Positions 52,795 to 61,612 of a stretch of DNA of 64,000 nt are shown here, piece after piece. The notes under the pieces were generated by a model. The model was given only the letters and a program-made list of their open reading frames with translations, ran no database searches and was not told the origin of the DNA. The position numbers and the translations under genes were made by a program. The first letter of the stretch is position 1. The number at the start of each line of letters is the position of its first letter. Source of the DNA: Sulfuritalea sp. (lineage in GTDB: Bacteria > Pseudomonadota > Gammaproteobacteria > Burkholderiales > Rhodocyclaceae); the NCBI GenBank assembly GCA_023229685.1, contig JALNYT010000001.1, forward strand, positions 124,001 to 188,000, read 5' to 3'.

Positions 52795-53976
52795 TTAGGC
52801 CAAACCCCGCGCCAGATCGGCCTGTAGATCGGCCTGACTTTCCAGACCGACTGCAATTCGCAGCAAGCCCTCTCCGATGCCTGACGCCGCCCGCGCCTCT
52901 GGCGTGATGCGGCCGTGGGTGGTCGAGGCCGGATGCGTGATGGTGGTCTTGGCGTCACCGAGATTCGCCGTGATCGACAGCAGGCGGCAGTTGTCCACCA
53001 CCCGCCATGCCGCCTCACGCTCGCCCTTGACTTCGAACGACACGATGGCCCCGCCGCTGGACTGCTGCCGCATTGCCAGCGCGTGCTGCGGGTGCGAAGC
53101 CAGCCCCGGGTAATAGACGCGAGCCACCTGCGGTTGCGCCTCCAGCCACTGCGCGAGTTCGAGCGCACTGGCTGACTGCGCCTTCATGCGCACCGACAGG
53201 GTTTCCAGCCCCTTGAGAATCACCCAGGCGTTGAACGGCGACAGGGTCGGCCCCGCGGTGCGCAAGAACTTGAAAACTTCCTCGGTCAACACTCTGGCGC
53301 CGCAGACAGCGCCGCCCAGTACGCGGCCTTGTCCGTCCAGATACTTGGTGGCGGAATGGATCACCAGGTCGGCGCCGAGTTGCAGCGGACGCTGCAAGGC
53401 CGGCGTGCAGAAACAGTTGTCGACCACCAGCAAGGCACCGGCGGTGTGCGCCACTGCGGCCAGCGCCGCGATATCGAAGACTTCGGTCAAGGGGTTCGAC
53501 GGTGTCTCGACGAATACCAGCCGGGTGGTCGGGCGCAGCGCGGCACGGAAGGCCTCGACCGTGCCCTGGTCGACGAAACTGGTTTCAACGCCGAAGCGCG
53601 GCAGTATGTTGCCGAACAGCTGCTGCGTGGCGCCGAAAATGCTGCGCGAGGCGACGATGTGCTCGCCCGCCTTCATCAGCGCCATGACGGTGGACAAGAT
53701 CGCCGCCATTCCGGTCGCGGTGGCGACGCAGGCCTCTGCGCCCTCGAGCGCCGCCAGCCGTTCCTGCATGTTGCTGACGGTGGGGTTGGTGAAGCGGGCG
53801 TAGACGTTGCCCGGCTCTGCGCCGGAAAAGCGCGCTGCCGCCTGCGCCGCACTTGCGAAGACGAAACTCGAGGTGAGGTAGAGCGCCTCCGAGTGCTCGC
53901 CGAACTGGCTGCGCTCCTGGCCGGCACGCACGGCGAGGGTCTCGAACGACCATCCCGAGGTATCCAGAACGCTCAT
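52795..53976 (-). CDS. metZ: O-succinylhomoserine sulfhydrylase MetZ
   Basis: MetZ makes homocysteine from O-succinylhomoserine and sulfide, a direct-sulfhydrylation route to methionine. The ATG at 53976 (MSVLDTSGWSFETLAVRAGQ) gives 393 aa; a longer frame runs back into purF. It is a PLP enzyme of the Cys/Met metabolism fold: YARFTNPTVSNMQERLAALEGAE, CVATATGMAAI, LVVDNCFCTPALQRPLQLGAD and the PLP lysine in HSATKYLDGQGR. The C-terminus has SLGDAKT-like ITANLGDAKTTITHPAS. The start overlaps the purF stop by 4 bp (ATGA); purF-metZ is a conserved betaproteobacterial pair. Confidence 0.95.
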   Translation of the reverse strand: MSVLDTSGWSFETLAVRAGQERSQFGEHSEALYLTSSFVFASAAQAAARFSGAEPGNVYARFTNPTVSNMQERLAALEGAEACVATATGMAAILSTVMALMKAGEHIVASRSIFGATQQLFGNILPRFGVETSFVDQGTVEAFRAALRPTTRLVFVETPSNPLTEVFDIAALAAVAHTAGALLVVDNCFCTPALQRPLQLGADLVIHSATKYLDGQGRVLGGAVCGARVLTEEVFKFLRTAGPTLSPFNAWVILKGLETLSVRMKAQSASALELAQWLEAQPQVARVYYPGLASHPQHALAMRQQSSGGAIVSFEVKGEREAAWRVVDNCRLLSITANLGDAKTTITHPASTTHGRITPEARAASGIGEGLLRIAVGLESQADLQADLARGLA

Positions 53977-55514
53977 CCCGCCTGCACCAGATTCAGGTCG
54001 AGTTGTTCGCCGTCCTGCCCGTCGTAGCCATCCTGGTCGTCCAGACTCGGCGGCGGGCGCCGGGAACGCCTGTCTTCCATGCTCTGCAGATAGGTGGCGC
54101 TGACGTCGCCGGTAATGTACTGACCGTCGAAACACGAGGTCTCGAACTGGGTCACCGCCGGATTGACCGAACGCACCGCCGCCCTGAGCGCGTCGATATC
54201 CTGGTAGATCAGCGCATCGGCACCTATCTCGCGACAGACTTCGTCGTCATTGCGGAAGGCGGCGATCAATTCGCTGCGCGTCGGCATGTCGATGCCATAA
54301 ACGTTGGCAAAGCGCACCGGCGGCGAGGCCGATGCGAAATAGACTTTCTTCGCGCCGGCTTCGCGTGCCATCATGATGATCTCGCGACTGGTGGTGCCGC
54401 GCACGATCGAATCATCGACCAGCAGCACGTTGCGCCCCTTGAACTCCTGACTGATGGCGTTGAGTTTCTGCCGCACGGATTTTCGCCGCGTCGCCTGGCC
54501 GGGCATGATGAAGGTGCGCCCGATGTAGCGGTTCTTGACGAAGCCCTCGCGGTAGGGAAGATTCAGGCGCGCCGCCAGTTCCATCGCCGAATGACGGCTG
54601 GAATCGGGAATCGGAATCACCGCGTCGATCTCCAGATGCGGCATGGTGAGACGAATCTTGTCGGCCAGGTAGTCGCCCATCTTGGCCCGCGTCTCATACA
54701 CCGAGATGCCGTCCATCACCGAATCCGGACGCGCCAGATAGACGAACTCGAACATGCACGGTGCATGGAGGGTGCGCTCGGCGCACTGTCGGCTGACGAA
54801 GTTGCCGCGCATGTCGATCAGCACCGCTTCACCGGGCTCGACGTCGCGCAGCATCTTGAAACCCAGCGTATCGATGGCCACGCTCTCCGACGCCACCATG
54901 TATTCCATGCCTTGCGGCGTCTCGTTGCGGCCCATCACCAGCGGACGGATGCCGTAGGGGTCGCGGAAGGCCAGTAGGCCGTAGCCGGCGATCATCGCCA
55001 CCACGGCGTAGGCGCCCTTGACGCGGCGATGGACTCCGGCGACGGCCTTGAAAATGGTTTCGGAATCCAGCTGATATTTGGTCGACGCAGCCTGCAATTC
55101 GTGCGCCAGCACATTGAGCAGCACCTCCGAGTCGGAGTTGGTATTGATGTGGCGCAAGTCCTGCAGGAACATGTCCTGCTTCAACTGATCGGCATTGGTC
55201 AGGTTGCCGTTGTGCGCCAGCATCAGGCCGAAGGGCGAATTTACGTAGAACGGCTGCGCCTCTGCCGCGTTGTCGGCCGAACCGGCGGTGGGGTAACGGC
55301 AGTGTCCGATACCCCAGTTGCCGAGCAGACTGCGCATGTTGCGGGTACGGAACACGTCGCGCACCAGGCCGGAGCCCTTGTGCATGTGGAAGCGCCCGCC
55401 TTCGGCCGTGGCGACACCAGCAGCATCCTGACCGCGGTGCTGGAGCACCTGCAATCCGTCATAGAGCAACTGGTTCACCGGCGTGGTAGCCACCACACCC
55501 AGAATTCCGCACAT
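53973..55514 (-). CDS. purF: Amidophosphoribosyltransferase PurF
   Basis: PurF makes phosphoribosylamine from PRPP and glutamine, the first step of purine synthesis. The ATG at 55514 puts Cys at position 2 (MCGILGVVAT), the N-terminal nucleophile exposed after Met removal; the frame extends 23 codons upstream without reason. The 513-aa protein has the Ntn glutaminase domain (1-235; LLYDGLQVLQHRGQDAAG, HNGNLTN) and the PRTase domain with VLLVDDSIVRGTTSREI as the PRPP loop. It follows cvpA after a 118-bp spacer containing a palindrome, as in the E. coli cvpA-purF operon. Confidence 0.97.
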   Translation of the reverse strand: MCGILGVVATTPVNQLLYDGLQVLQHRGQDAAGVATAEGGRFHMHKGSGLVRDVFRTRNMRSLLGNWGIGHCRYPTAGSADNAAEAQPFYVNSPFGLMLAHNGNLTNADQLKQDMFLQDLRHINTNSDSEVLLNVLAHELQAASTKYQLDSETIFKAVAGVHRRVKGAYAVVAMIAGYGLLAFRDPYGIRPLVMGRNETPQGMEYMVASESVAIDTLGFKMLRDVEPGEAVLIDMRGNFVSRQCAERTLHAPCMFEFVYLARPDSVMDGISVYETRAKMGDYLADKIRLTMPHLEIDAVIPIPDSSRHSAMELAARLNLPYREGFVKNRYIGRTFIMPGQATRRKSVRQKLNAISQEFKGRNVLLVDDSIVRGTTSREIIMMAREAGAKKVYFASASPPVRFANVYGIDMPTRSELIAAFRNDDEVCREIGADALIYQDIDALRAAVRSVNPAVTQFETSCFDGQYITGDVSATYLQSMEDRRSRRPPPSLDDQDGYDGQDGEQLDLNLVQAG

Positions 55515-55589
55515 GGTCCTTCTCCGCAGGGCCGCCCCAAGGACAAGCAGCCAAAACATGGAGCGGGCAGCGCCCGCGAACAATTATCA

Positions 55590-55610
55590 CCCCCTTCCCC
55601 GGGAAGGGGG
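55590..55610. repeat. GC palindrome in the cvpA-purF spacer
   Basis: CCCCCTTCCC (55590-55599) pairs with GGGAAGGGGG (55601-55610) around one base. A second small inverted repeat, GCGGGC/GCCCGC (55563-55577), lies beside it. No T-run follows on the transcribed strand, so it looks like a REP-type or processing element, not a terminator. Confidence 0.5.
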
Positions 55611-55632
55611 AAGAGGGGATAGTCATCTTCCT

Positions 55633-56124
55633 CTATCTAAACCGAATCCGTTTTGCCGCGTCCGCCGGCAACCAGGGTTTTGCCGCAATCACCGCGATTT
55701 CCAGCGGCGGCGCCAGCATCGCATCATGCCACCAGTCAGCCCTCGGCAGCGACGTCATGCCCGCCACCAGCACCGCCATCCATACCACCAGAATCCCGCG
55801 CAAGACTCCAAAAGCCCCGCCCAGCAAGCGATCCAACAAGCCCAAGCCGACTGCCTTCAGCATCAGCGAAATCAGCATGCGCGCTATCGCGAAGACTAAC
55901 AATACACCGATAAAAATCAGCACGTAAGCCGCTGCCAGCCGCAACCCCGGTTCGGCAATCTGCCCCGCCAGCCAGTTCGCCACCACTGAGGCCTCGGCGC
56001 GTGCCACAAAAAACGCCACGACCCAGGCCGCAAGGGCCAGAATTTCGCTCACCACGCCACGCCACAAACCCAACAGCACCGACGCCAGAATCACCGCCAG
56101 CACGGCGTAATCGAACGCGGTCAT
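55633..56124 (-). CDS. cvpA: CvpA family membrane protein
   Basis: The 163-aa inner-membrane protein has four predicted spans (about residues 5-25, 28-48, 63-85 and 100-122). It shows the family pattern FDYAVLAVILASVLLGLWRGVVSEILALAAW at the start. CvpA was named for colicin V production and is linked to envelope stability; its biochemical role is unclear. It sits between the SPOR gene and purF, the conserved location. Start ATG at 56124, 4 bp after the SPOR stop. Confidence 0.94.
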   Translation of the reverse strand: MTAFDYAVLAVILASVLLGLWRGVVSEILALAAWVVAFFVARAEASVVANWLAGQIAEPGLRLAAAYVLIFIGVLLVFAIARMLISLMLKAVGLGLLDRLLGGAFGVLRGILVVWMAVLVAGMTSLPRADWWHDAMLAPPLEIAVIAAKPWLPADAAKRIRFR

Positions 56125-56128
56125 CGCC

Positions 56129-56788
56129 CTACTTTGGCGCTATCGGACCGTCTACGCCGACTATCTTGATTCTCGCGCGCGCCTTTTCGGCGGCATCCTG
56201 GCTGACGAAGGGACCGGCCCGGACACGGGTACGCGGTCCCTGCGGTGAATCGAATTTCTCGGTGTAGGCCGGCACACCCACGCCCTTCAATTTGGCCAGC
56301 AGCAGTTTGACATTGCCCGCCTCCTTGTAAGCGCCAAGCTGCACCACCCACTGACCTGATGCCTTGGTCGCCGGTTTCTCGGCCGCCTCGGGTTTTTTGT
56401 CGAGTGTCGCAGGTTTTTCCACCGGCTTTGCTGCCGCGACCGCGGCAGCCGGAGTGACGGGCTTGGTGACCGCCGGGACTGCCGCGGCTACGATGGCTGC
56501 GGGATCAGGCGTCGCCTTGACTTCGGCCGTCGGTTCCGCCACCGGTTCCGGTGCCGGCATCGGAGTCGCAGCAGGTTTGCCCGGCAGGACCTTGGCCGCG
56601 AGGCCAGTCGAATCCTGGCTGGGGATGCGCACCTGGATGTCCTGACTCAGAGGACGCGGCTCGCGGTCCATCACCATCGGCAGAACGATGATGGCGAACA
56701 GCGCGAGCGCGGCGGCGCCAACAAGCCGGCGGCGAGCACGCTTCTTCAGCTGCAAATCTGCGTCAGGCGATGTGTCTTGTTCCGCCAT
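56129..56788 (-). CDS. SPOR-domain membrane protein (DedD-like)
   Basis: The 219-aa protein has a short cytoplasmic part, one span (about residues 23-42, VGAAALALFAIIVLPMVM), a long Pro/Ala/Lys-rich periplasmic linker (about 60-140), and a C-terminal SPOR domain (about 145-219: GQWVVQLGAYKEAGNVKLLL to RVRAGPFVSQDAAEKARARI). SPOR domains bind denuded glycan strands at the septum, so it is a likely division protein like DedD, which also lies between folC and cvpA in E. coli. It starts 5 bp after the folC stop. Confidence 0.93.
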   Translation of the reverse strand: MAEQDTSPDADLQLKKRARRRLVGAAALALFAIIVLPMVMDREPRPLSQDIQVRIPSQDSTGLAAKVLPGKPAATPMPAPEPVAEPTAEVKATPDPAAIVAAAVPAVTKPVTPAAAVAAAKPVEKPATLDKKPEAAEKPATKASGQWVVQLGAYKEAGNVKLLLAKLKGVGVPAYTEKFDSPQGPRTRVRAGPFVSQDAAEKARARIKIVGVDGPIAPK

Positions 56789-56793
56789 CGTGG

Positions 56794-58101
56794 TTACGCT
56801 GAACGGCCCAGCGCTTGCAAGGCCGCAGCAACAGTGAGGAAGGATCCGAAGGCCAGAATTCTATCATCTTCGCCCGCGTTCTCTTGCGCGCAAGCGAGTG
56901 CTGCGGCAGGCGAGTCGAACTTGCCCGCGACCTCCATTCCTTTCGCCTCGAGACGGCCCGCCAGAAAGTCGGCGCTGGCGGCACGGCGGCCTTCCAGCGT
57001 GCACGGCAGCCAGTGCGTGACGCGCTCGCGCAGGGCATCGATGACGCCATCGACGTCCTTGTCGGCGAGCATGCCGAACACCGCCCAGGTGTTGCGATGA
57101 AAACTCATATCCCCCAGATTGACGGCGAAGACGCGGGCTGCTTGCGGGTTGTGGGCGACATCCAGCACCACCGCCGGACGCCCCGGCAAGACCTGAAAAC
57201 GCCCCGCCAGTTCGACCGCGATCAAACCCTGGCGGATGTCCTTCATCGCCACCGGCAAGGCCTGGTGCAAAGCATCGAGTGCCGCTAGCGCGCAAGCCGC
57301 GTTGGCCAGTTGCTGATCACCGCGCAAGGCCGGAAAAGCCAGTCCGCCACGGCGGACGGTTGCCGCTGCGCCGTGCTGGTCGACGCCATCGGCTGGACGC
57401 CCCCAATACAGCCACTGTTGCTCCTGCCGCAGATAGCCGAAATCCTGCCCCAGGACCTGGAGCCTGGCACCGATGGCGCCACCCTGATCGATCAGGGAGC
57501 GCGGCGGCTGCGGATCGCCGCAGATCGCCGCGACATCGGCACGAAAAATACCGGCCTTCTCGCGCCCGATCGCCTCGCGGTCCGCGCCGAGAAAATCCAT
57601 GTGATCGAAATCGACACCGGTGACAATAGTGCAGGAGGGATCGTAGACGTTGGTGGCGTCGAGCCGCCCGCCGAGGCCGACCTCAAGGATGATGGCATCG
57701 AGACCGGCCGCGGCGAACACTTCCCATGCGGCCAGGGTGCCAAACTCGAAATAGGTCAGCGCCGCATCGCCGCGCGCCTGGTCGACGCGGGCGAAAGCGG
57801 CACACAGACGCGCATCGTCGGCCGCCACCCCGTTGACCCGCACGCGCTCGTTGTAATGCAACAGGTGAGGCGAGGTGTAGACCCCGACACGGTAGCCGGC
57901 GGCGAGCAGAATGCGCTCCAGCATGGCGCAGGTGGAACCCTTGCCGTTGGTTCCGGCGACCAGAATGACCGGGCAGGTCTCACGCTGATGAAGCCGCGCC
58001 TTGACCGCGGCAACCCGTTCCAGACCCAGTTCAATGCCAGCGCTGCCACGCGGATGCAGCGCTTCGATGCGCGCCAGCCAGCCGTCCAGCGTCAGCGGCA
58101 T
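56794..58101 (-). CDS. folC: Bifunctional dihydrofolate/folylpolyglutamate synthase FolC
   Basis: FolC adds glutamate to dihydropteroate and extends polyglutamate tails on folates. The 435-aa Mur-ligase-type protein has the ATP loop VAGTNGKGSTCAML (about residues 47-60), TSPHLLHYNERVRVNG, and the FEFGTLAAWEVFAAAGLD and LEVGLGGRLDATN segments, with VVLDVAHNPQAARVFAVNL in the C-terminal domain. The start overlaps the accD stop by 1 bp (TGATG). A copy of the dispersed repeat lies in its 3' third, encoding RRAASADFL. accD-folC-dedD-cvpA-purF is also the E. coli order. Confidence 0.96.
   Translation of the reverse strand: MPLTLDGWLARIEALHPRGSAGIELGLERVAAVKARLHQRETCPVILVAGTNGKGSTCAMLERILLAAGYRVGVYTSPHLLHYNERVRVNGVAADDARLCAAFARVDQARGDAALTYFEFGTLAAWEVFAAAGLDAIILEVGLGGRLDATNVYDPSCTIVTGVDFDHMDFLGADREAIGREKAGIFRADVAAICGDPQPPRSLIDQGGAIGARLQVLGQDFGYLRQEQQWLYWGRPADGVDQHGAAATVRRGGLAFPALRGDQQLANAACALAALDALHQALPVAMKDIRQGLIAVELAGRFQVLPGRPAVVLDVAHNPQAARVFAVNLGDMSFHRNTWAVFGMLADKDVDGVIDALRERVTHWLPCTLEGRRAASADFLAGRLEAKGMEVAGKFDSPAAALACAQENAGEDDRILAFGSFLTVAAALQALGRSA
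56967..56990 (+). repeat. Dispersed AGTCGGCGCTGGCG repeat, copy inside folC
   Basis: The plus strand reads AGTCGGCGCTGGCG then GCACGGCGGC, identical to the intergenic consensus. In folC (minus strand) it encodes part of RRAASADFL in the C-terminal domain, in frame and without disruption. Confidence 0.55.
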
Positions 58102-58961
58102 CAGGCGGCGGGAACGCGTTGCAACAGAGTCATCAAAGAAGCAAGTTTGTCGCGCAGTTGACGCCGGTCGACAATCATGTCGATCGCGCCCTTTTCGAGC
58201 AGGAACTCGGCACGCTGGAACCCGGCCGGCAGCGTCTCGCGTACCGTCTGCTCGATCACCCGCGGCCCGGCGAAGCCGATCAGGGCACCGGGCTCGGCAA
58301 TCACCACGTCGCCGACAAAAGCGAAGGAAGCGGAAACGCCGCCCATGGTGGGATCGGTCAGCAGGGTAATGAAAGGCAGCTGGTGATGCGCCAGTTGCGT
58401 CACGGCGGCGGTGGTCTTGGCCATCTGCATCAGGGAAAACAGACCTTCCTGCATGCGCGCGCCGCCCGAGGCCGTGATGCAGATGAAGGGCGACTGCAAT
58501 TCAATCGCCGCCTTGACGCCGCGCACGAAACGCTCGCCGACTACAGCCCCCATCGAGCCGCCGAGAAACTCGAATTCGAAACAGGCGATCACCACCGGCA
58601 CGGTCTTGATTGCGCCCTGCATCACAATCAGGGCATCGACCTCACCGGTATCCTCGTTCGCCGCGACAAGACGATCCACATAACGCTTGCTGTCCTTGAA
58701 CTTGAGCGGATCCATCGGGATGACTTCGGCGCCGATCTCGAAACGACCCTCGGCATCGAGCAAGGCATCGAGCCGGACGCGGGCGCGCAGCCGAAGATGG
58801 TGAGAGCACTTGGGACAAACGTTCTGGTTGTTCTCCAGATCGGTGCTGTAGAGCACCGCCTCGCACGCCGGGCACTTCGCCCACAATCCCTCGGGAATTG
58901 ACTTGCGCCCACCTTCCGACCGCTTGATCTTCGGTGGCAGGAGTTTTTGCAGCCAGCTCAT
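58101..58961 (-). CDS. accD: Acetyl-CoA carboxylase carboxyltransferase subunit beta AccD
   Basis: AccD, with AccA, transfers the carboxyl group from biotin to acetyl-CoA to make malonyl-CoA. The 286-aa protein has the N-terminal zinc ribbon with CPACEAVLYSTDLE and NVCPKCSHHLR (residues 29-59) and the crotonase-fold core with VIACFEFEFLGGSMGAVVGE and ITASGGARMQEGLFSLMQMAK, then LTDPTMGGVSASFA. It lies between trpA and folC, overlapping both (4 bp and 1 bp). Confidence 0.98.
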   Translation of the reverse strand: MSWLQKLLPPKIKRSEGGRKSIPEGLWAKCPACEAVLYSTDLENNQNVCPKCSHHLRLRARVRLDALLDAEGRFEIGAEVIPMDPLKFKDSKRYVDRLVAANEDTGEVDALIVMQGAIKTVPVVIACFEFEFLGGSMGAVVGERFVRGVKAAIELQSPFICITASGGARMQEGLFSLMQMAKTTAAVTQLAHHQLPFITLLTDPTMGGVSASFAFVGDVVIAEPGALIGFAGPRVIEQTVRETLPAGFQRAEFLLEKGAIDMIVDRRQLRDKLASLMTLLQRVPAA

Positions 58962-59764
58962 AGTTTTTCTCCGTCCATTGCCGCGCGCACTCCGCGCAAG
59001 AATGTCGTGACCCGCTGCGGCGCTGCCTCGGCATCACCGCTCTCGATTTCCTCGATGATTCGACTGCCGATCACCACCGCGTCGGCCACCGCGGCGATGC
59101 GCGCTGCAGTAACCGCATCGCGGATGCCGAAGCCGACGCCGACCGGCATCCCGACCTTCTCGCGGATCAACGGAATGCGACGCGCGACTTCGTCGAGATC
59201 GAGATTGCCGGAGCCGGTCACGCCCTTCAGCGAGACATAATAAATGTATCCGCTGCCGATTTGCGCGACCTCATCGTAACGCTGCTCGGTGGAAGTCGGC
59301 GCCAGCAGAAAAATCGGATCGATTTCCGCCTGTTTCATCACCGCGGCAAACGCGGCGCATTCCTCCGGCGGGTAGTCGACCACCAGCACGCCATCGACGC
59401 CTGCCGTCCGCGCATCCGCGGCAAAGGCTTTGACGCCGTAGGATTCGACCGGATTGGCATAACCCATCAGGACCACCGGCGTGGTCGCGTTCTCCTTGCG
59501 GAATTCACTCACCAGCGCCAGCACGCGGCGCAGGCTCATGCCGTGCGCCAGCGCCCGTTCGGAGGCGCGCTGGATGGTCGGGCCATCCGCCATCGGATCG
59601 GAAAACGGCACCCCGAGTTCGATGATGTCGGCGCCCCCCGCCACCAGCGCCCGCATCAGCGGCAAGCTCAGGTCGGGATGCGGATCGCCGGCGGTAATGA
59701 AGGGGATCAGGGCCTTGCGGCCTTGCGCGGCAAGCGCGGCGAATGTGGTCGGGATGCGTGACAT
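58958..59764 (-). CDS. trpA: Tryptophan synthase alpha subunit TrpA
   Basis: TrpA cleaves indole-3-glycerol phosphate and channels indole to TrpB. The 268-aa TIM barrel has IPFITAGDPHPDLSLPL, the catalytic Glu in DIIELGVPFSDPMADGPTIQ (with the second catalytic Asp in DPMADG), VLVVDYPPEE, and the phosphate-binding GVTGSGNLD and VGVGFGIRDA. It starts 12 bp after the trpB stop, and its stop overlaps accD by 4 bp. Confidence 0.98.
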   Translation of the reverse strand: MSRIPTTFAALAAQGRKALIPFITAGDPHPDLSLPLMRALVAGGADIIELGVPFSDPMADGPTIQRASERALAHGMSLRRVLALVSEFRKENATTPVVLMGYANPVESYGVKAFAADARTAGVDGVLVVDYPPEECAAFAAVMKQAEIDPIFLLAPTSTEQRYDEVAQIGSGYIYYVSLKGVTGSGNLDLDEVARRIPLIREKVGMPVGVGFGIRDAVTAARIAAVADAVVIGSRIIEEIESGDAEAAPQRVTTFLRGVRAAMDGEKL

Positions 59765-59776
59765 GGGTATGGGGAA

Positions 59777-60988
59777 TCAGAACTGGATGCCGGACTTTTC
59801 GGCGACCGTATGCATGTCCTTGTCGCCGCGGCCGGACAGATTGACCAGCAACATCTTGTCCGCAGCCAGCGTCGGCGCCAGCTTTGCCGCATAGGCCAGC
59901 GCATGGCTGGATTCGAGTGCGGGGATGATGCCTTCGAAATGGCACAGGTCATGGAACGCCTGCAGCGCTTCGGCATCGGTGATGGTGACGTATTCGGCGC
60001 GACCCGAGTCCTTGAGCCAGGCGTGCTCGGGACCGACCCCGGGATAATCGAGGCCGGCCGATACGGAGTGGGTTTCGATCACCTGTCCGTTTTCGTCCTG
60101 CAGCAGATAGGTGCGGTTGCCGTGCAGCACGCCGGAGCGGCCTGCCGTCAGCGACGCGGCGTGCTTGCCCGAATCGAGCCCGTGCCCCGCGGCTTCGACG
60201 CCGATCAGCTTGACGTCGGCGAGCGGAATGTAGGGATAAAAAATCCCCATGGCATTGGAGCCGCCGCCGACGCAGGCGATCACGGCATCCGGCTGGCGGC
60301 CGACAAGTTCCGGCATCTGCGTCTTGCACTCCTCGCCGATCACCGCCTGGAAATCGCGCACCATCATCGGATAGGGGTGCGGACCGGCGACGGTGCCGAT
60401 GATGTAGAAGGTGTTGCCGACGTTGGTCACCCAGTCGCGCATCGCCTCGTTCAACGCATCCTTGAGCGTCTTCGAGCCGGACTCCACCGGCACCACCTTC
60501 GCCCCCAGCAGTTTCATGCGATAGACGTTGGCGGCCTGGCGCCGGATATCCTCGGAGCCCATGTAGACCACGCACTCCATGCCATAGCGGGCGGCGACGG
60601 TGGCGGTGGCGACGCCATGCTGGCCGGCACCCGTTTCCGCGATCACGCGCGGCTTGCCCATGCGCCGTGCCAGCAGCGCCTGGCCGATGCAGTTGTTGAT
60701 CTTGTGGGCGCCCGTGTGATTGAGGTCTTCGCGCTTCAGAAAAATCTGCGCGCCGCCCAGCAGGCCCGACCAGCGCTTGGCGTGATAGATCGGGCTGGGC
60801 CGGCCGACGTAGTGCTTGAGGTCGTATTCGAATTCGGCGCGGAACGCGGGGTCGGCCTGTGCCGCAGCATACGCCGCGCGCAACTGGGCCAGCGCCGGCA
60901 TCAGGGTTTCGGCGACAAACACGCCTCCATAGGGGCCGAAGTGGCCGCCCGCATCGGGCAAGTTATAGGGCACATCCTGCATCTGCAT
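59777..60988 (-). CDS. trpB: Tryptophan synthase beta subunit TrpB
   Basis: TrpB joins indole and serine in a PLP-dependent reaction. The 403-aa protein starts at the ATG at 60988 (GGAG six nt upstream); a second ATG two codons in is possible. It has GGVFVAETLMPALAQL near the N-terminus, the PLP lysine in LNHTGAHKINNCIGQALLA, ETGAGQHGVATATVAARYG, and the phosphate loop GGGSNAMG. The end reads SGRGDKDMHTV. The start overlaps the trpF 3' end by 26 bp, an unusually long overlap that couples the two genes. Confidence 0.98.
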   Translation of the reverse strand: MQMQDVPYNLPDAGGHFGPYGGVFVAETLMPALAQLRAAYAAAQADPAFRAEFEYDLKHYVGRPSPIYHAKRWSGLLGGAQIFLKREDLNHTGAHKINNCIGQALLARRMGKPRVIAETGAGQHGVATATVAARYGMECVVYMGSEDIRRQAANVYRMKLLGAKVVPVESGSKTLKDALNEAMRDWVTNVGNTFYIIGTVAGPHPYPMMVRDFQAVIGEECKTQMPELVGRQPDAVIACVGGGSNAMGIFYPYIPLADVKLIGVEAAGHGLDSGKHAASLTAGRSGVLHGNRTYLLQDENGQVIETHSVSAGLDYPGVGPEHAWLKDSGRAEYVTITDAEALQAFHDLCHFEGIIPALESSHALAYAAKLAPTLAADKMLLVNLSGRGDKDMHTVAEKSGIQF

Positions 60989-61607
60989 CTCGCACTCCGG
61001 CTATGAATTCGGTGATCTTTTGCGCGTCCTTGATGCCGCGGGCGCTCTCCACGCCGCTGCTGACATCCACTGCCCACGGCCGCACGGCGCGCACCGCGTC
61101 GGCAACGTTGCCCGGATGCAGGCCGCCGGACAAGATGACGGGCAACGGCAAGTTCCGCGGAATCAGAGCCCAGTCGAAGGTCTTGCCGCCGCCGCCATAA
61201 CCTTCGACATCGGCATCCAGCAACAGGCCCGCTACCCCGGGAGCCCCTGCGAAAGCGGATGCGTATTCTAGCAAATCGAAACCCGGCTTCACCCGGGCCG
61301 CCTTGATCCAGGGCCGGCCGAACTGGGAGCAATAGGCCGCGTCTTCGTCGCCGTGAAACTGCAGCAACTCGAGCGGCACCTCAGCCAGCACGGCGCGCAC
61401 CGCCTGCGCAGTCTCATTGACGAACAGTCCGACTCGAGTAACAAAAGCCGGCACATGCGCAACCAGTTGCGCGGCACGCTCCGGCGTCACATGGCGCGGG
61501 CTGGGCGCATAGAAAACAAAGCCGAGCGCATCGGCACCGGCCGCCACGGCGGCGGCAAGATCTTGCTCGCGCGTGATGCCGCAAATCTTGATTCGGGTAC
61601 GGGTCAT
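60963..61607 (-). CDS. trpF: Phosphoribosylanthranilate isomerase TrpF
   Basis: TrpF converts phosphoribosylanthranilate to CdRP. The 214-aa TIM barrel has RIKICGITREQD with the catalytic Cys, the GADALGFVFYAPSPRHV strand, LQFHGDED, LLDADVEGYGGGGKTFDW with the catalytic Asp, and LSGGLHPGNVADAV and DVSSGVESARGIKD phosphate loops. It starts 5 bp after the truA stop. trpF-trpB-trpA without trpC/D/E nearby is the usual betaproteobacterial split of the pathway. Confidence 0.97.
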   Translation of the reverse strand: MTRTRIKICGITREQDLAAAVAAGADALGFVFYAPSPRHVTPERAAQLVAHVPAFVTRVGLFVNETAQAVRAVLAEVPLELLQFHGDEDAAYCSQFGRPWIKAARVKPGFDLLEYASAFAGAPGVAGLLLDADVEGYGGGGKTFDWALIPRNLPLPVILSGGLHPGNVADAVRAVRPWAVDVSSGVESARGIKDAQKITEFIAGVRDADAGCAL

Positions 61608-61612
61608 AAGTT